Shown piece by piece: positions 1-6,826 of a stretch of DNA of 60,805 nt. Position 1 is the stretch's first letter, and each line of letters begins with the position of its first letter. This DNA comes from an uncultured Eubacteriales bacterium. GTDB lineage: Bacteria; Bacillota; Clostridia; Oscillospirales; CAG-272. A program made the translations under genes and the position numbers. The DNA is taken from positions 1 through 60,805 of the forward strand of contig CAKRNO010000007.1 of the NCBI GenBank assembly GCA_934371135.1, written 5' to 3'. Under the pieces are notes generated by a model that did not search any database, had not been told where the DNA came from, and saw only the letters and a list, made by a program, of their open reading frames with translations.

Positions 1-18
1 CAACTGCGCTACACCCCG
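1..18 (-). tRNA. 5' end of a tRNA-Pro gene, cut by the window edge
   Basis: Read on the minus strand from 18 down to 1, the sequence is the acceptor strand CGGGGTG, the spacer TA and the start of a D arm. It is identical to the first 18 bases of the tRNA-Pro fragment at 182-218. The rest lies outside the window, so it is not known whether this copy is complete. Confidence 0.6.
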
Positions 19-147
19 ATAAAACAAATTAACTATGCCGGAACAATACTGGGTCTGCTTTGTCCGCCCTCGCCGGTCGTGAGGGCGCCGCGCATCGCTC
101 GCAGGCTCCGCTTCCGCGGCTCCCCACTTTGCGGCGTATCGCTATGT

Positions 148-172
148 GAAAACACCACACCGTGGTGTTTTC
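148..172. terminator. Perfect 11-bp hairpin between the two tRNA-Pro 5' ends
   Basis: An 11-bp perfect stem (148-158 with 162-172) closes a 3-base loop. One arm begins with A's and the other ends in T's, so it could act as a terminator in either direction. It lies just past the point where the tRNA-Pro fragment at 182-218 loses its tRNA sequence. Positions 19-147 hold GC-rich DNA with short inverted repeats and no gene that I can support. Confidence 0.4.
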
Positions 173-181
173 GCTTGCTCA

Positions 182-218
182 CCCAAAGCAGGTGTGCTAC
201 CAACTGCGCTACACCCCG
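182..218 (-). pseudogene. tRNA-Pro(UGG) 5' half, truncated after the anticodon loop
   Basis: On the minus strand this reads acceptor CGGGGTG, a D arm (GCGC...GCAC, one mismatch), the anticodon 5' stem CCTGC and the loop TTTGGG with anticodon TGG (Pro). The expected 3' stem GCAGG, variable loop, T arm and acceptor 3' strand are missing; unrelated sequence follows immediately. No T-arm motif is present on this strand in 19-180. A promoter in correct position lies upstream. This is a half gene, and a second copy of its 5' end lies 200 bp further on at 1-18. It may be a remnant of duplication or integration, or an assembly artefact near a contig end. Confidence 0.65.
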
Positions 219-252
219 TTAGTGTTTGCCTCGCGTTATATCTTGTTCTACT

Positions 253-281
253 ATCATAGCAAAAGCAAGGGGAAAAGTCAA
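253..281 (-). promoter_or_regulatory. Sigma70-type promoter for the tRNA-Pro locus
   Basis: Minus-strand -35 TTGACT (276-281), 17-bp spacer and -10 TATGAT (253-258), about 35 bp before the tRNA 5' end at 218. It shows that the half tRNA sits in the original transcription context. Confidence 0.6.
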
Positions 282-314
282 GAGCGCAGAGACGAAGCGC
301 CGTAACAAAATAAG

Positions 315-345
315 AAAGAGGAGCCACAATTTGCGGCTCCTCTTT
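315..345 (-). terminator. Rho-independent terminator of the glnA-ANTAR-pyrG operon
   Basis: An 11-bp perfect stem (315-325 with 335-345) with a 9-base loop, followed on the minus strand by a T-rich tract. It starts 10 bp past the pyrG stop codon. Confidence 0.85.
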
Positions 346-355
346 GATCAATGGT

Positions 356-1975
356 TTATTTGTTTTTCTCCTCGTGGCGGAGCGCGGCACCGACCAGACC
401 AAGGAACAGCGGGTGAGCACGGTTCGGGCGGCTCTTGAATTCCGGATGGAACTGCACGCCGATATAGAAATCGTTTTCGGGGACCTCGACCGTCTCGACG
501 ATATAGTCGTCAGGGGAGGTGCCGCTGACGACGAGCCCGGCGTCGATCAGCTGTGCGCGGAAATCGTTGTTGAATTCATAACGATGGCGGTGACGTTCCG
601 AAATCTCCGTTTTGCCGTAGCAACGATACATCTGCGTACCGGGCACGACCTTGCAGGGGTAGGCACCGAGGCGGAGCGTGCCGCCCTTTGCGACGTCGTC
701 GTTCTGGTCGGGGAGGAAGTCAATGACTTTATGCGTGGATGCGGGATCAAATTCACCCGAGTTCGCGTCTGCCATGCCGGCAACGCTCCGTGCGAACGCG
801 ATGACCGCGATCTGCATCCCGAGACAGATGCCGAGGTAGGGGAGGTTGTGCGTGCGGCAGTAGTCGGCCGTCGCAATCTTACCTTCAATTCCGCGGCTGC
901 CGAACCCGCCGGGGACAATCACCCCGTCCACATCGGCGAGCATCTCCGCCACATTTTCAGGTGTGACGGTCTCGGAGTCGATCCACTTTATTTTGATATG
1001 GGCGCCGTGGACATAACCCGCGTGACGCAGTGCCTCGGCAACCGACAGATAGGCATCGTGCAGCTGCACATATTTGCCGACAAGGGCGATGGAAACGTGC
1101 TTGGGGCGGTTGTGGATGCGATCGAGCATCTCGTTCCATTCGGTGAGATCGATCTCGGGTGCATGGATGCCGAGCTCGCGGCAGACGATGGAGGAGAAAT
1201 TGCTCTTTTCAAGCATGATCGGCGCTTCGTAGAGCACGGGCAGGGTGATGTTTTCGATCACGCAGTCCGGCTTGACGTTGCAGAACATGGAGATCTTCCG
1301 GAAGATGGATTCCTCAAGCGGCTCGTCGCAACGCAGGATGATGATATCCGGCTTGATGCCCATACCCTGGAGCTCCTTGACGGAGTGCTGGGTCGGCTTG
1401 GACTTGTGCTCGTCGGAGCCGCGCAGGAAAGGCACCAGCGTCACATGGATGAACAGGCAGTTTTCGGTCCCGACTTCCAGCGAGACCTGGCGCGCCGCTT
1501 CGAGAAAGGGCTGGCTCTCAATGTCGCCGATGGTGCCGCCGATCTCGGTGATGACCACGTCGGCAGCGGTCTTTTTCGCGACTGCGTAAATAAAGTCCTT
1601 GATTTCGTTCGTTACATGGGGGATGACCTGCACCGTGGAGCCGAGGTAAGCACCGCGCCGCTCTTTGTTCAGAACGTTCCAGTACACTTTCCCCGTCGTC
1701 AGATTGGAATACTTGTTCAGGTCTTCGTCGATGAAACGCTCATAGTGCCCGAGGTCGAGGTCGGTTTCCGCACCGTCCTCGGTGACGTATACCTCCCCGT
1801 GCTGATAGGGGCTCATGGTGCCGGGGTCAACGTTGATGTACGGGTCGAGCTTCTGTGCTGCGACCTTCAGCCCACGGGATTTGAGCAGTCTGCCGAGGCT
1901 GGCGGCAGTGATGCCTTTACCGAGCCCGGATACGACACCGCCCGTAACGAAAATGTACTTTGTGCAATCCATCAT
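356..1975 (-). CDS. pyrG: CTP synthase
   Basis: 539 aa, the normal length. It converts UTP to CTP using ATP and ammonia taken from glutamine, the last step of pyrimidine nucleotide synthesis, in the cytosol. The N-terminal synthetase domain begins with TGGVVSGLGKGI and continues through KLDPYINVDPGTMSP and EIGGTIGDIES. The C-terminal class I glutamine amidotransferase domain has the PGGFG loop, the nucleophile in LGICLGMQ and the catalytic HPE near the end. The start is the first of two adjacent ATGs, 5 bases after GGAG. It is last in a minus-strand operon after glnA and the ANTAR gene (37-bp gap, no promoter seen between), so a glutamine consumer is co-transcribed with a glutamine producer. 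Identity is certain. Confidence 0.98.
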   Translation of the reverse strand: MMDCTKYIFVTGGVVSGLGKGITAASLGRLLKSRGLKVAAQKLDPYINVDPGTMSPYQHGEVYVTEDGAETDLDLGHYERFIDEDLNKYSNLTTGKVYWNVLNKERRGAYLGSTVQVIPHVTNEIKDFIYAVAKKTAADVVITEIGGTIGDIESQPFLEAARQVSLEVGTENCLFIHVTLVPFLRGSDEHKSKPTQHSVKELQGMGIKPDIIILRCDEPLEESIFRKISMFCNVKPDCVIENITLPVLYEAPIMLEKSNFSSIVCRELGIHAPEIDLTEWNEMLDRIHNRPKHVSIALVGKYVQLHDAYLSVAEALRHAGYVHGAHIKIKWIDSETVTPENVAEMLADVDGVIVPGGFGSRGIEGKIATADYCRTHNLPYLGICLGMQIAVIAFARSVAGMADANSGEFDPASTHKVIDFLPDQNDDVAKGGTLRLGAYPCKVVPGTQMYRCYGKTEISERHRHRYEFNNDFRAQLIDAGLVVSGTSPDDYIVETVEVPENDFYIGVQFHPEFKSRPNRAHPLFLGLVGAALRHEEKNK

Positions 1976-2012
1976 TTTATCTCCATTTCAGTATAACTCA
2001 TAAAAACGGGGG

Positions 2013-2597
2013 TCAGCTGTCGTAGGTGCGGATGATGTCCTCCGCAACCTCGCGCCGGCTGCGGCGCGCGTCCATCGCTTGTTTTTCGATGTAATAGTGG
2101 GCGTCTGTTTCGTTCATCCCGAGGTGTGAGATGAGTAACCACTTGGCGCGGTTGACGAGTCGTATGTCCATCATCTTTTCTTCGAGCGTGCGCGCCTTTT
2201 TCTCCATTCCGGCGAGCCGCGCCGATACAGCGGCGAGCAACCGCACGGAGGTGTAGAGTGTCTGACGCGGCACCGGCTTCGGCAGTGTCAGAATCCCCGC
2301 ATCCTCGGCCCGGAATGCAACCTGTTCATACATTTCCGCCTTTGTCAGAAGCAGAACGCCGGTATGCCCCTCGGTGGCATCCTGGGCGAGATCCAGACCG
2401 AATTCGTCGGGCAGGGGCGCGTTGATGACCAGAATGTCAAACGTTTCCGAGAGGAGCAGGCGCCTCGCCTCGCCGCCCGTCCGGGCGAGCGTCGGCGGCT
2501 CAAATTCGTCGGTAGGGAGGAGCGACGCGATGTAGTCGTGGGTCTGCTGACCGCCTGATACGACCAGTACGCGGCGCCGCGGTTTCGGGTCTTTCAC
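2013..2597 (-). CDS. ANTAR-domain response regulator-like RNA-binding antiterminator
   Basis: 194 aa. Residues about 8-120 form a receiver-like domain and residues about 133-190 an ANTAR domain with the usual pattern: RLVNRAKWLLI, GMNE, an AMD-R motif and EVAEDII. ANTAR proteins bind pairs of RNA hairpins with six-base loops and prevent terminator formation, commonly at nitrogen-metabolism genes. The phospho-acceptor position holds Asn59 (ILVINAPLP) instead of Asp, so the receiver is probably not phosphorylated and may sense something else. The start is GTG, 6-7 bases after AAGGGAGG; no ATG is suitably placed. It lies 12 bp after glnA and before pyrG in one operon, divergent from glnN. Likely RNA targets are the leaders of glnA and glnN. 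Confidence 0.9.
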   Translation of the reverse strand: MKDPKPRRRVLVVSGGQQTHDYIASLLPTDEFEPPTLARTGGEARRLLLSETFDILVINAPLPDEFGLDLAQDATEGHTGVLLLTKAEMYEQVAFRAEDAGILTLPKPVPRQTLYTSVRLLAAVSARLAGMEKKARTLEEKMMDIRLVNRAKWLLISHLGMNETDAHYYIEKQAMDARRSRREVAEDIIRTYDS

Positions 2598-2609
2598 GAC
2601 GTGCCTCCC

Positions 2610-3806
2610 TTAAAATGCAAGGAAATCGGGGAGGTACTTCCGGATAAAGACGCTGTTCTTCGCCAGCGCCTGCGCCAAAGACAGGGAGGCGGGGAGCTCC
2701 GCGAGCTTCGCCGTCACCGCCGCGTCGGCACGGAACAGATTGCCGTTTACCGGCGGGGGCGGGGTCATGCCCGCTTCAATCCCGTCCAGCCCGGCGTGGA
2801 TGAGCAGAGCATAGGCAAGATACGGGTTCGCGAGCGGATCGGGTGAGCGCACCTCCAGGCGGCGGTGCGCACTGTCCGCAGCGGGGATACGGATGAGGGG
2901 CGACCGGTTCTCCGGCGACCAGGTGATATAGCGGGGCGCTTTCTTTTCCCCGAGGCGCAGGTAGGATGCCTCTGTCGGGTTGAGAAACGCGGTGCACTCC
3001 GCAACGTGAGCAAGGATCCCCGCCATAAAAGCAGGCAAACGGTCCTCACCGTCGGCAGAGGAGAGCGACAGATTGACGTGCAGCCCGTTTCCGCTTTCGC
3101 CGGGGAGGGGCTTCGGGGAAAAATCGGCATACAGCCCATTGCGCTGCGCCGTTGCTTTCACAACGGTGAGGAAATTCGCGGCGTCGTCCGCCGCACGCAA
3201 CGCGTCCGCATAGCGAAAGTCGATCTCGTTTTGCCCGGGGCCTTCCTCGTGGTGGGAGCACTCCGGCAGGATCCCCATATCAAGGAGAGTTAGGCAGATC
3301 TCCCGCCGCACGTTCTCTCCGCGGTCCTCGGGGGCGACATCCATATACCCGGCATGATCAAACGGCTCCTTGGTAGGATCGCCGTTCGCGTCCGTTTTAA
3401 AGAGGTAGAATTCAAATTCCGCCCCGACCTGTACGGTCAGACCCATTTTGGCGGCGCGCTCCGTGGCGCGGCGGAGAATGAGGCGGGAGTCCCGCTCAAA
3501 CGGCGTGCCGTCCGGGTGGCGTATGTCGCAGAACATCCGCACCACCTTCCCGTGCGAGGGGCGCCAGGGCAGGACGTTCAGCGTGGAGGGAATGGGGAAC
3601 AGGAGGAGATCGGACTTTTCCACGTCCCCGAAGCCCTGTATGGCGGAGGCGTCGAACGAAATACCGCTCTCGAAGGCACGCCGGAGCTCGGTCGGCTGGA
3701 TGGACACGTTTTTCTGCCGCCCCCCGACATCGCAGAAGGCAAGGCGGATGAAGCTGACGTCCTCCTCACGGACGAACTCGTAGACTTCCTCGGCTGTGTA
3801 GAGCAT
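2610..3806 (-). CDS. glnA: Glutamine synthetase, type I
   Basis: 398 aa, at the short end for type I enzymes. It makes glutamine from glutamate, ammonia and ATP. Conserved elements in order: substrate-loop start SFDASAIQGF, VGAEFEFYLF (metal Glu), GPGQNEIDF, GNGLHVNLS, NRSPLIRIP and RRLEVRSPDPLANPY. I see no adenylylation loop of the proteobacterial kind. The start is the ATG at 3806, placed 9 bases after GAGGAGG; an in-frame ATG 18 codons upstream lacks a ribosome site and would add a non-family extension. First gene of the glnA-ANTAR-pyrG operon, with its own promoter at 3898-3926. A hairpin with loop AAGGGT sits at the very 5' end of the leader and is probably regulatory. Confidence 0.95.
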   Translation of the reverse strand: MLYTAEEVYEFVREEDVSFIRLAFCDVGGRQKNVSIQPTELRRAFESGISFDASAIQGFGDVEKSDLLLFPIPSTLNVLPWRPSHGKVVRMFCDIRHPDGTPFERDSRLILRRATERAAKMGLTVQVGAEFEFYLFKTDANGDPTKEPFDHAGYMDVAPEDRGENVRREICLTLLDMGILPECSHHEEGPGQNEIDFRYADALRAADDAANFLTVVKATAQRNGLYADFSPKPLPGESGNGLHVNLSLSSADGEDRLPAFMAGILAHVAECTAFLNPTEASYLRLGEKKAPRYITWSPENRSPLIRIPAADSAHRRLEVRSPDPLANPYLAYALLIHAGLDGIEAGMTPPPPVNGNLFRADAAVTAKLAELPASLSLAQALAKNSVFIRKYLPDFLAF

Positions 3807-3871
3807 GGTAGCGCACCTCCTCAAAAAAGCGAAAAAGGATGCTACCGCCGGAGAGGTCATGCCTGCCGAAA

Positions 3872-3889
3872 GTAAACACCCTTGTTTAC
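3872..3889 (-). promoter_or_regulatory. Leader hairpin of glnA with hexaloop AAGGGT (candidate ANTAR target)
   Basis: On the minus strand GTAAAC, loop AAGGGT and GTTTAC form a perfect 6-bp stem with a six-base loop that has A at position 1 and G at position 4, the signature of ANTAR-bound hairpins. It begins about 9 bases after the -10, so it opens the mRNA. Only one such hairpin is visible in this leader, whereas the classic motif has two. No clear terminator was found between it and glnA. Confidence 0.5.
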
Positions 3890-3897
3890 GACATTAG

Positions 3898-3926
3898 AGT
3901 ATATAAGATTTTCCACCGTTTGTCAA
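3898..3926 (-). promoter_or_regulatory. Promoter of the glnA-ANTAR-pyrG operon
   Basis: Perfect TTGACA -35 (3921-3926), 17-bp spacer, TATACT -10 (3898-3903) on the minus strand. It lies back to back with the glnN promoter. Confidence 0.85.
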
Positions 3927-3971
3927 TGGGGTTTTTCGCAAAAATTCGACGCATTTTTTTGTGGAAAGTAC

Positions 3972-4000
3972 TTGACAAGCGGTTTTTTCGGTGATATAGT
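3972..4000 (+). promoter_or_regulatory. Promoter of glnN
   Basis: TTGACA (3972-3977), 17-bp spacer, TATAGT (3995-4000). About 130 bases of transcribed leader follow before the glnN start. Confidence 0.85.
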
Positions 4001-4010
4001 TGTGCACATA

Positions 4011-4055
4011 AAGCGACAAGGACGCCGCAGACGGAGTATTATACTGTCTGTGGCG
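4011..4055 (+). promoter_or_regulatory. glnN leader unit 1: hexaloop hairpin overlapping a terminator-like stem
   Basis: A candidate ANTAR hairpin has stem 4013-4017/4024-4028 (one A-C mismatch) around loop AAGGAC, with A1 and G4. Its 3' arm is also the 5' arm of a second, competing stem, 4023-4032 with 4046-4055 (one G-U pair), which is followed by ATTTTGTTT. The two folds exclude each other, as in antitermination. A 24-base stretch (4011-4034) is repeated with few changes at 4068-4091. Confidence 0.55.
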
Positions 4056-4067
4056 ATTTTGTTTGGC

Positions 4068-4119
4068 AAGCGACAAGGGCGTCGTACACGGTACACCCCC
4101 CTTGTCGCTTTTTATTTTT
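4068..4119 (+). terminator. glnN leader unit 2: intrinsic terminator overlapped by an ANTAR-type hexaloop hairpin
   Basis: The terminator is a 12-bp perfect stem (4068-4079 with 4099-4110) followed by TTTATTTTT, ending 17 bases before the glnN start, so it would block expression by default. The same 5' arm can instead form GCGAC-AAGGGC-GTCGT (4070-4085), a perfect 5-bp stem with a six-base loop having A1 and G4. A protein that stabilises this hairpin would prevent termination. This arrangement, beside an ANTAR gene, strongly suggests regulated antitermination. Confidence 0.75.
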
Positions 4120-4136
4120 GAAGGGAGAAACAATCC

Positions 4137-6230
4137 ATGAGTCATGTAAGCGAAGTATTCTCATCCATGGTCTTCGACGATGCCACGATGGAGGCGCGTC
4201 TGCCGAAGGAGACCTACCGCGCTCTGAAAAAATCGGTCAGCGAGGGCACACCGATCGACGGCGCCGTCGCGGCAGTCGTCGCGAACGCCATGAAGGACTG
4301 GGCGGTCGAAAAGGGGGCTACCCATTATACCCACTGGTTCCAACCCATGACCGGCGTGACGGCTGAAAAGCACGACAGCTTTATCTCGCCGAAAGCAAAC
4401 GGCAAGGTCATCATGGAGTTTTCCGGCAGAGAGCTCATTCAGGGGGAGCCGGATGCTTCCTCGTTCCCGTCCGGGGGTCTGCGCGCGACCTTTGAGGCGC
4501 GCGGCTACACGGCATGGGACGCCACCTCGTACGCGTTCATCAAGGACGGGGTGCTCTACATCCCGACAGTGTTCTGCTCCTACGGCGGGGAAGCGCTGGA
4601 CCAGAAGACGGCGCTCCTGCGCTCTATGGAGACAATCAACCATGAGGCGCTTCGGATCCTGAAGCTGTTCGGACATACGGAGGTCGGTGCGGTGCGCACG
4701 ACGGTCGGACCCGAGCAGGAATACTTCCTCGTGGACAAGGCGGTGTTTGACCGCCGCAAGGATCTGATCTATACCGGCAGGACGCTGTTCGGTGCACGCG
4801 CCCCCAAGGGGCAGGAGCTCGACGACCACTATTTCGGCGCCATCAAGCCGCGCGTCGCCGCTTTCATGAAGGAGCTGAACGAGGAGCTCTGGAAGCTCGG
4901 CGTGCTCGCCAAGACCGAACATAACGAGGTGGCGCCCGCACAGCACGAGCTCGCCCCCATCTTTACCACCACCAACATCGCCGCTGACCATAACCAGCTT
5001 ACGATGGAGCTCATGCAGAAGATCGCCAAGAAACACGGTATGGTCTGCCTGCTCCATGAAAAGCCGTTTGCAGGGGTCAACGGCTCCGGTAAGCACAACA
5101 ACTGGTCGCTCTCGACGGACACGGGCGTCAACCTCCTGGAGCCCGGCGCCACCCCGAGCGAAAACGCACAGTTCCTCCTGTTCCTGACCGCAGTCATCAA
5201 GGCGGTCGATGAGTACCAGGATCTGCTCCGTATTTCGGTTGCCTCCGCAGGGAATGACCACCGTCTCGGCGCGAATGAGGCGCCGCCTGCCATCGTCTCC
5301 ATGTTCCTCGGCTCTGACCTCGCCGACGTGCTGAAAGCCATTGAGACGGACGCCAAGTATGACGCGAAGCGGAAAGAGGTCATGCGCATCGGTGTCCATA
5401 CACTGCCGAAGTTCTCGCGTGACACGACCGACCGTAACCGCACGAGCCCCTTCGCCTTTACAGGCAACAAGTTTGAATTCCGTATGCTCGGCTCCGCCGC
5501 CTCCATCTCCTCTGCCAACACGGTGCTGAATACCATCGTCGCCGAGGAGCTGCGGCAGTTCGCGGACGCGCTGGAGGGCGCCGATGACTTTGAAGCGACG
5601 CTCCACGACCTCATCAAGAAGGTCATCTCCGAGCACAGCCGCATCATCTTCAACGGTGACGGCTATGACGAGGCATGGGTGAGGGAAGCGGAAAAGCGCG
5701 GGCTCTTTAACCTGAAGACCACCCCGGACGCCCTCGCACACCTTTTGGACAAAAAGAACACCGACCTGTTCGTCTCGCATGGCGTTTACAGCATGGTGGA
5801 GCTGGAAGCAAGGCACGCGGTGCTCCTTGAGAACTACTGCAAGACCATCGGGATCGAAGCGCTCACCATGCTGGATATGGCGAGGAAGGACATCCTGCCC
5901 GCGATGAGCGCATACACTGCCAGGCTCGCCGCCGCTATCGCGACCAAGAAGGGGGCTATGGCGTCTCTCGACACGACATACGAGGAGGAGACCCTCGCCC
6001 GCCTGAACACTCTGCTCGCCGCTGCCTACCGGGCGACGGAGGATCTCGACCGCGACATGACCGCGTCGAAGACCATCGGGGACACGGTGGCGCTCGCCGA
6101 CCTGTTCAAGAGCCGCATCCGCGAGGATATGACCGCCCTGCGGATCCCGGTCGATGAGATGGAGACGCTCACCTCTGCCGAGGCGTGGCCGTACCCGTCC
6201 TACGGTGAGCTGCTGTTCAGCGTCCGCTGA
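4137..6230 (+). CDS. glnN: Glutamine synthetase, type III
   Basis: 697 aa, typical of the large type III enzymes (about 700 aa) and clearly unlike the 398-aa type I enzyme next door. Same reaction, glutamate plus ammonia plus ATP to glutamine. Recognisable elements: the N-terminal type III domain, PSGGLRATFEARGYTAWD, TVGPEQEYFLVD, a GVNGSGKHNNWS substrate loop, RLGANEAPPAI and NRTSPFAFTGNKFEFR. The ATG follows GAAGGGAG at a normal distance. Transcribed alone from the promoter at 3972-4000 through a leader with a strong terminator, and ended by the hairpin at 6265-6298. Having two glutamine synthetases around one ANTAR regulator suggests that the two are switched according to nitrogen supply. 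Confidence 0.97.
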   Translation: MSHVSEVFSSMVFDDATMEARLPKETYRALKKSVSEGTPIDGAVAAVVANAMKDWAVEKGATHYTHWFQPMTGVTAEKHDSFISPKANGKVIMEFSGRELIQGEPDASSFPSGGLRATFEARGYTAWDATSYAFIKDGVLYIPTVFCSYGGEALDQKTALLRSMETINHEALRILKLFGHTEVGAVRTTVGPEQEYFLVDKAVFDRRKDLIYTGRTLFGARAPKGQELDDHYFGAIKPRVAAFMKELNEELWKLGVLAKTEHNEVAPAQHELAPIFTTTNIAADHNQLTMELMQKIAKKHGMVCLLHEKPFAGVNGSGKHNNWSLSTDTGVNLLEPGATPSENAQFLLFLTAVIKAVDEYQDLLRISVASAGNDHRLGANEAPPAIVSMFLGSDLADVLKAIETDAKYDAKRKEVMRIGVHTLPKFSRDTTDRNRTSPFAFTGNKFEFRMLGSAASISSANTVLNTIVAEELRQFADALEGADDFEATLHDLIKKVISEHSRIIFNGDGYDEAWVREAEKRGLFNLKTTPDALAHLLDKKNTDLFVSHGVYSMVELEARHAVLLENYCKTIGIEALTMLDMARKDILPAMSAYTARLAAAIATKKGAMASLDTTYEEETLARLNTLLAAAYRATEDLDRDMTASKTIGDTVALADLFKSRIREDMTALRIPVDEMETLTSAEAWPYPSYGELLFSVR

Positions 6231-6264
6231 ACAAAATGCCCTAAAATGACATGATGCGTTAAAA

Positions 6265-6305
6265 CAGAGCGGAGCCCGGTTTCCCTGGCTCCGCTCTGCC
6301 TTTTT
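6265..6305 (+). terminator. Terminator of glnN
   Basis: A 12-bp stem (6265-6276 with 6287-6298) followed by CCTTTTT. The stretch 6306-6523 beyond it has open frames on both strands but no ribosome site, promoter or recognisable protein. I see no gene in it. Confidence 0.85.
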
Positions 6306-6523
6306 CATGTGTAGGAGAAGGGCTGCCGCTACGGCGCCATACGTTTGCTCTGGCGGGCGTTTGCTACGGTGGTGGTGTTTTACCTTTGTGACCTGTTGTT
6401 TGCCTTGACGTTGTACATGGGCGGCGGTGGCGTGTACACACATTTGCCGCTGCTGTCGTTCCCATACCCGCCGCGGTGCGTGTCAATCCATGTAAGCCCG
6501 ACAGGGGAGGGGTCCCCGACAAA

Positions 6524-6556
6524 ACAAAAAAAGAGCGGCACGGTTTCCCGTGCCGC
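6524..6556 (-). terminator. Terminator of the feo operon
   Basis: On the minus strand a 9-bp GC stem (6535-6543 with 6548-6556) with a four-base loop runs into TTTTTTT. It starts about 24 bp past the last gene of the feo operon. Confidence 0.85.
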
Positions 6557-6579
6557 CCTTTTGCCGGAGTGATTTTGCA

Positions 6580-6771
6580 TTACTTCTGGGGTTTCTTTTT
6601 GGGGGTGGGGTGGCAGGCACTGCATCCGGCGCAGTGCGCACAGTCCCCGCCGCAGACGGTCTTACCGGCGCGCCGGTTTCTGACGATGCGCCAGACGATC
6701 ACAGCAACAATCGCGAGCACGATCGCGCCGACGAGGAGCGAGCCCCAGTTTTGAGATAACCATGCAAGCAT
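6580..6771 (-). CDS. FeoB-associated Cys-rich membrane protein
   Basis: 63 aa. An N-terminal membrane helix (about residues 13-30) is followed by a basic stretch, then a short Cys cluster (VCGGDCAHCAGCSACH) and a lysine-rich tail. This is the layout of the small Cys-rich proteins encoded beside feoB in Bacillota. The Cys cluster could bind ferrous iron leaving the FeoB pore, but the role is not established. The ATG follows AGGAGG. Last gene of the feo operon, 55 bp after feoB. Confidence 0.85.
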   Translation of the reverse strand: MLAWLSQNWGSLLVGAIVLAIVAVIVWRIVRNRRAGKTVCGGDCAHCAGCSACHPTPKKKPQK

Positions 6772-6826
6772 AGGTAAGACCTCCTGTTCTTACGGACTTT
6801 TGTTGTTACGAAAAGGTTTTGAGGCT

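Noticed and set aside
19..181. Intron inside a split tRNA-Pro
   Set aside because: The break follows the anticodon, but no 3' half of a tRNA is present downstream; only a second 5' end was found.
344..1996. Long open frame (550 codons) on the plus strand over pyrG
   Set aside because: It mirrors pyrG on the opposite strand; it lacks a ribosome site and family similarity. GC-rich genes often leave such long antisense frames; the same applies to 4161-6443, 22201-23637 and 31082-33454.
6306..6523. Small frame (75 codons, 6345-6572) between glnN and the feo operon
   Set aside because: It starts with TTG without a ribosome site, crosses the feo terminator, and its sequence has no family features.
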